Shown here: in pieces, positions 3,940 to 5,212 of the stretch
Numbering within the stretch: the first letter of the stretch is position 1
How the letters are laid out: the number at the start of each line of letters is the position of its first letter
NCBI GenBank assembly: GCA_017559045.1
Contig: JAFYTB010000299.1
Location: forward strand, 1 to 5,212
DNA length: 5,212 bases
Source of the DNA: Eggerthellaceae bacterium
GTDB taxonomy: Bacteria > Actinomycetota > Coriobacteriia > Coriobacteriales > Eggerthellaceae
Direction of reading: 5' to 3'
Notes under the pieces: model-generated
The model's database searches: none
What the model was told of the DNA's origin: nothing
What the model saw: only the letters and a program-made list of their open reading frames with translations
Translations under genes and position numbers: made by a program

Positions 3940-5212
3940 ATGCCCATGCTGAAGACTGCCTCGACTGGCACAACGAGCATTACCAACATTCAGACCTACC
4001 TGCTGAAAGAGCAACGCCAAGAGCTGGATGCGCATAAGGAAGAGTGGAACCGCTACGCTGCCGGTGAGATTCAGCTTTCGGAGCGCCAAGCGGGGCGCTT
4101 GAGGGCGTATCTGGGAGGCGAATCGCGCGGTCTTTCCGTCGATGTGAGCGAAGACCTTCCGACGCGTTTTTGGGCCCAGCAGATGGATATCACCCGTGCC
4201 CGATTTGGACACGATAAGCCCACGTCTCAGGGTGCATCGCGCAGCTACTATCATTTCGTTCTCTCTCCCAGCATGGATGACGATTGCGATCTTTCTACGA
4301 TTCGCTCCTACGCTAAAGCGTGGGCTGAGGAAAACTTTCGTCAGAATGGCAGGCTCCACGAGTACGCGATTGTCCCCCACGATGACAACACGCGGGGCAT
4401 ATTGCACGCGCACATTGTTGTAAATGTGAGCAATAAGGCTAACGGCAACAAACTTCACTTGGACAATGATGAGGTGGTAAGGCTACAGCTATCCGCCCAG
4501 GAAATTGGTAGGCGTTTTGGGCTCACGCCGCTCAGGGAGCAGATGCAGGCCACTGTGGGCGCCCGAACCACGCAGCCCATCTACCTCGATCAGAAGGAGC
4601 GCGAGATTCTTAATAAAGGTGGTTACAGCTGGAAATGGGAGCTGCGTAAGGCCATTGTCGATATTGCGCCGCTCGCAAGTGACTTCGAAGACTTCCGCTT
4701 AAAGCTTAATCGGGCTGGCTACGACGTCATGCGTTCCGAGAAGACGGGCTATCTCACCTACACGCATCGAAGCGGCTTAAAAGTGAAGGATAGCCGTCTA
4801 GGCGCTCGCTTCTATTTGGAATCACTTGAAATGGTGTTTGCCCACGAGAGCTTTCTCGAGGATCAAAACTACTCAACATGGGAGCTCATTAAGATATCGA
4901 AGGGAGAGGTGCCTTGGAAGGAGGAGATCCGACGTGCCATTGATGCCGTGGCGCCTACGGTCATGAGCGTTCCGGAGCTTCAGCAGGAGTTGAAGGTGCG
5001 CTACGGAATTCGCCTGATTGCAAACAGGAGGGGCATTACCTATCAAAACTCGGAGGGTTACAAGACGCGTGATGTCAGCATTGGCCTTCGTTACACCCTC
5101 GACGGCTTGCGTCAGAATGCTCTATTGGCGATGACCCTCCCCCACCCAAGTTGGGGCTCCATTATGCGTGAGAGCGGCAGTCTGGCGAGGCATTACCTGC
5201 CGAGATCGACGC
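3940..5212 (+). CDS. MOBP-type relaxase (mobilisation nuclease), 3' truncated by the window end
   Basis: The relaxase would nick oriT, bond to the 5' end through a tyrosine and lead the strand into the recipient. The visible 424 residues contain a candidate catalytic Tyr20 in the N-terminal motif (NIQTYLL), the core strand YYHFVLSPS (103-111), and the metal-binding motif with H147, H156, H158 and N162 (HDD…LHAHIVVN). Two copies of a downstream module follow at about 229-297 and 325-391. Both share WK, (L/I)R.AI..(I/V)AP, a T-Y strand, G.K.(K/R)D and a final LG/IG.(R/F)Y.L..L. The gap between H147 and H156 is two residues longer than the H-x6-H of RP4 TraI. The start ATG 3940 has AGAGG (3927-3931) 8 nt upstream, inside the end of the MobC-like gene. 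The pair are 5 nt apart and so form an operon. The C-terminal part lies outside the window. Confidence 0.9.
   Translation, partial: MPMLKTASTGTTSITNIQTYLLKEQRQELDAHKEEWNRYAAGEIQLSERQAGRLRAYLGGESRGLSVDVSEDLPTRFWAQQMDITRARFGHDKPTSQGASRSYYHFVLSPSMDDDCDLSTIRSYAKAWAEENFRQNGRLHEYAIVPHDDNTRGILHAHIVVNVSNKANGNKLHLDNDEVVRLQLSAQEIGRRFGLTPLREQMQATVGARTTQPIYLDQKEREILNKGGYSWKWELRKAIVDIAPLASDFEDFRLKLNRAGYDVMRSEKTGYLTYTHRSGLKVKDSRLGARFYLESLEMVFAHESFLEDQNYSTWELIKISKGEVPWKEEIRRAIDAVAPTVMSVPELQQELKVRYGIRLIANRRGITYQNSEGYKTRDVSIGLRYTLDGLRQNALLAMTLPHPSWGSIMRESGSLARHYLPRST

Noticed and set aside
3880..4458. Open frame of 192 codons on the minus strand
   Set aside because: It lies opposite the relaxase nuclease domain, whose HxH motif and core strands are clearly read on the plus strand. 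It has no good ribosome site or domain character.

Overview
The window looks like part of a mobilisable or conjugative plasmid, or an integrative conjugative element. Base composition is moderate, a little above half G+C by eye. The relaxase, with its HDDN…HAH motif and repeated 'WK..LR.AI…G.K.(K/R)D..LG.(R/F)Y' module, resembles relaxases I associate with gut Actinobacteria (Coriobacteriia such as Eggerthellaceae) and some Firmicutes. The host assignment is recall-based and low confidence.

Layout from left to right: (a) 1-178, the 3' end of an unidentified rightward gene. (b) 179-323, a convergent intergenic stretch with two hairpins and an 18-bp perfect palindrome that closely resembles a ParB-binding parS site. 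(c) 324-3177, four leftward genes: read in transcription order, a 269-aa protein of unknown function, an Api92-like (DUF1281-type) protein, a single-stranded DNA-binding protein (Ssb), and, after a strong GC hairpin and 246 bp without a gene, a 161-aa protein I do not recognise. (d) 3178-3538, a divergent non-coding region holding a candidate origin of transfer. (e) 3539 to the right edge, a rightward mobilisation operon: a ribbon-helix-helix relaxosome accessory protein (MobC-like) and, 5 nt later, a MOBP-type relaxase cut off by the window end.

The main observation joins these parts. On the minus strand, a 6-bp-stem hairpin (3494-3509) is followed after 8 nt by TATCCTG|C (3492-3485). This matches the IncP (RP4) nick consensus YATCCTG|Y and the ATATCCTG|C core of Agrobacterium T-DNA borders. 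If this is nic, the transferred strand is the minus strand and runs leftward. The leftward genes (unknown 269 aa, Api92-like, Ssb, then the 161-aa protein) would then enter the recipient first and the mobilisation genes last. That is the known arrangement of a conjugative leading region, where ssb and anti-defence or establishment genes sit. The unrecognised leftward genes are therefore reasonable candidates for functions used just after DNA entry. This is inference from position and strand, not from homology.
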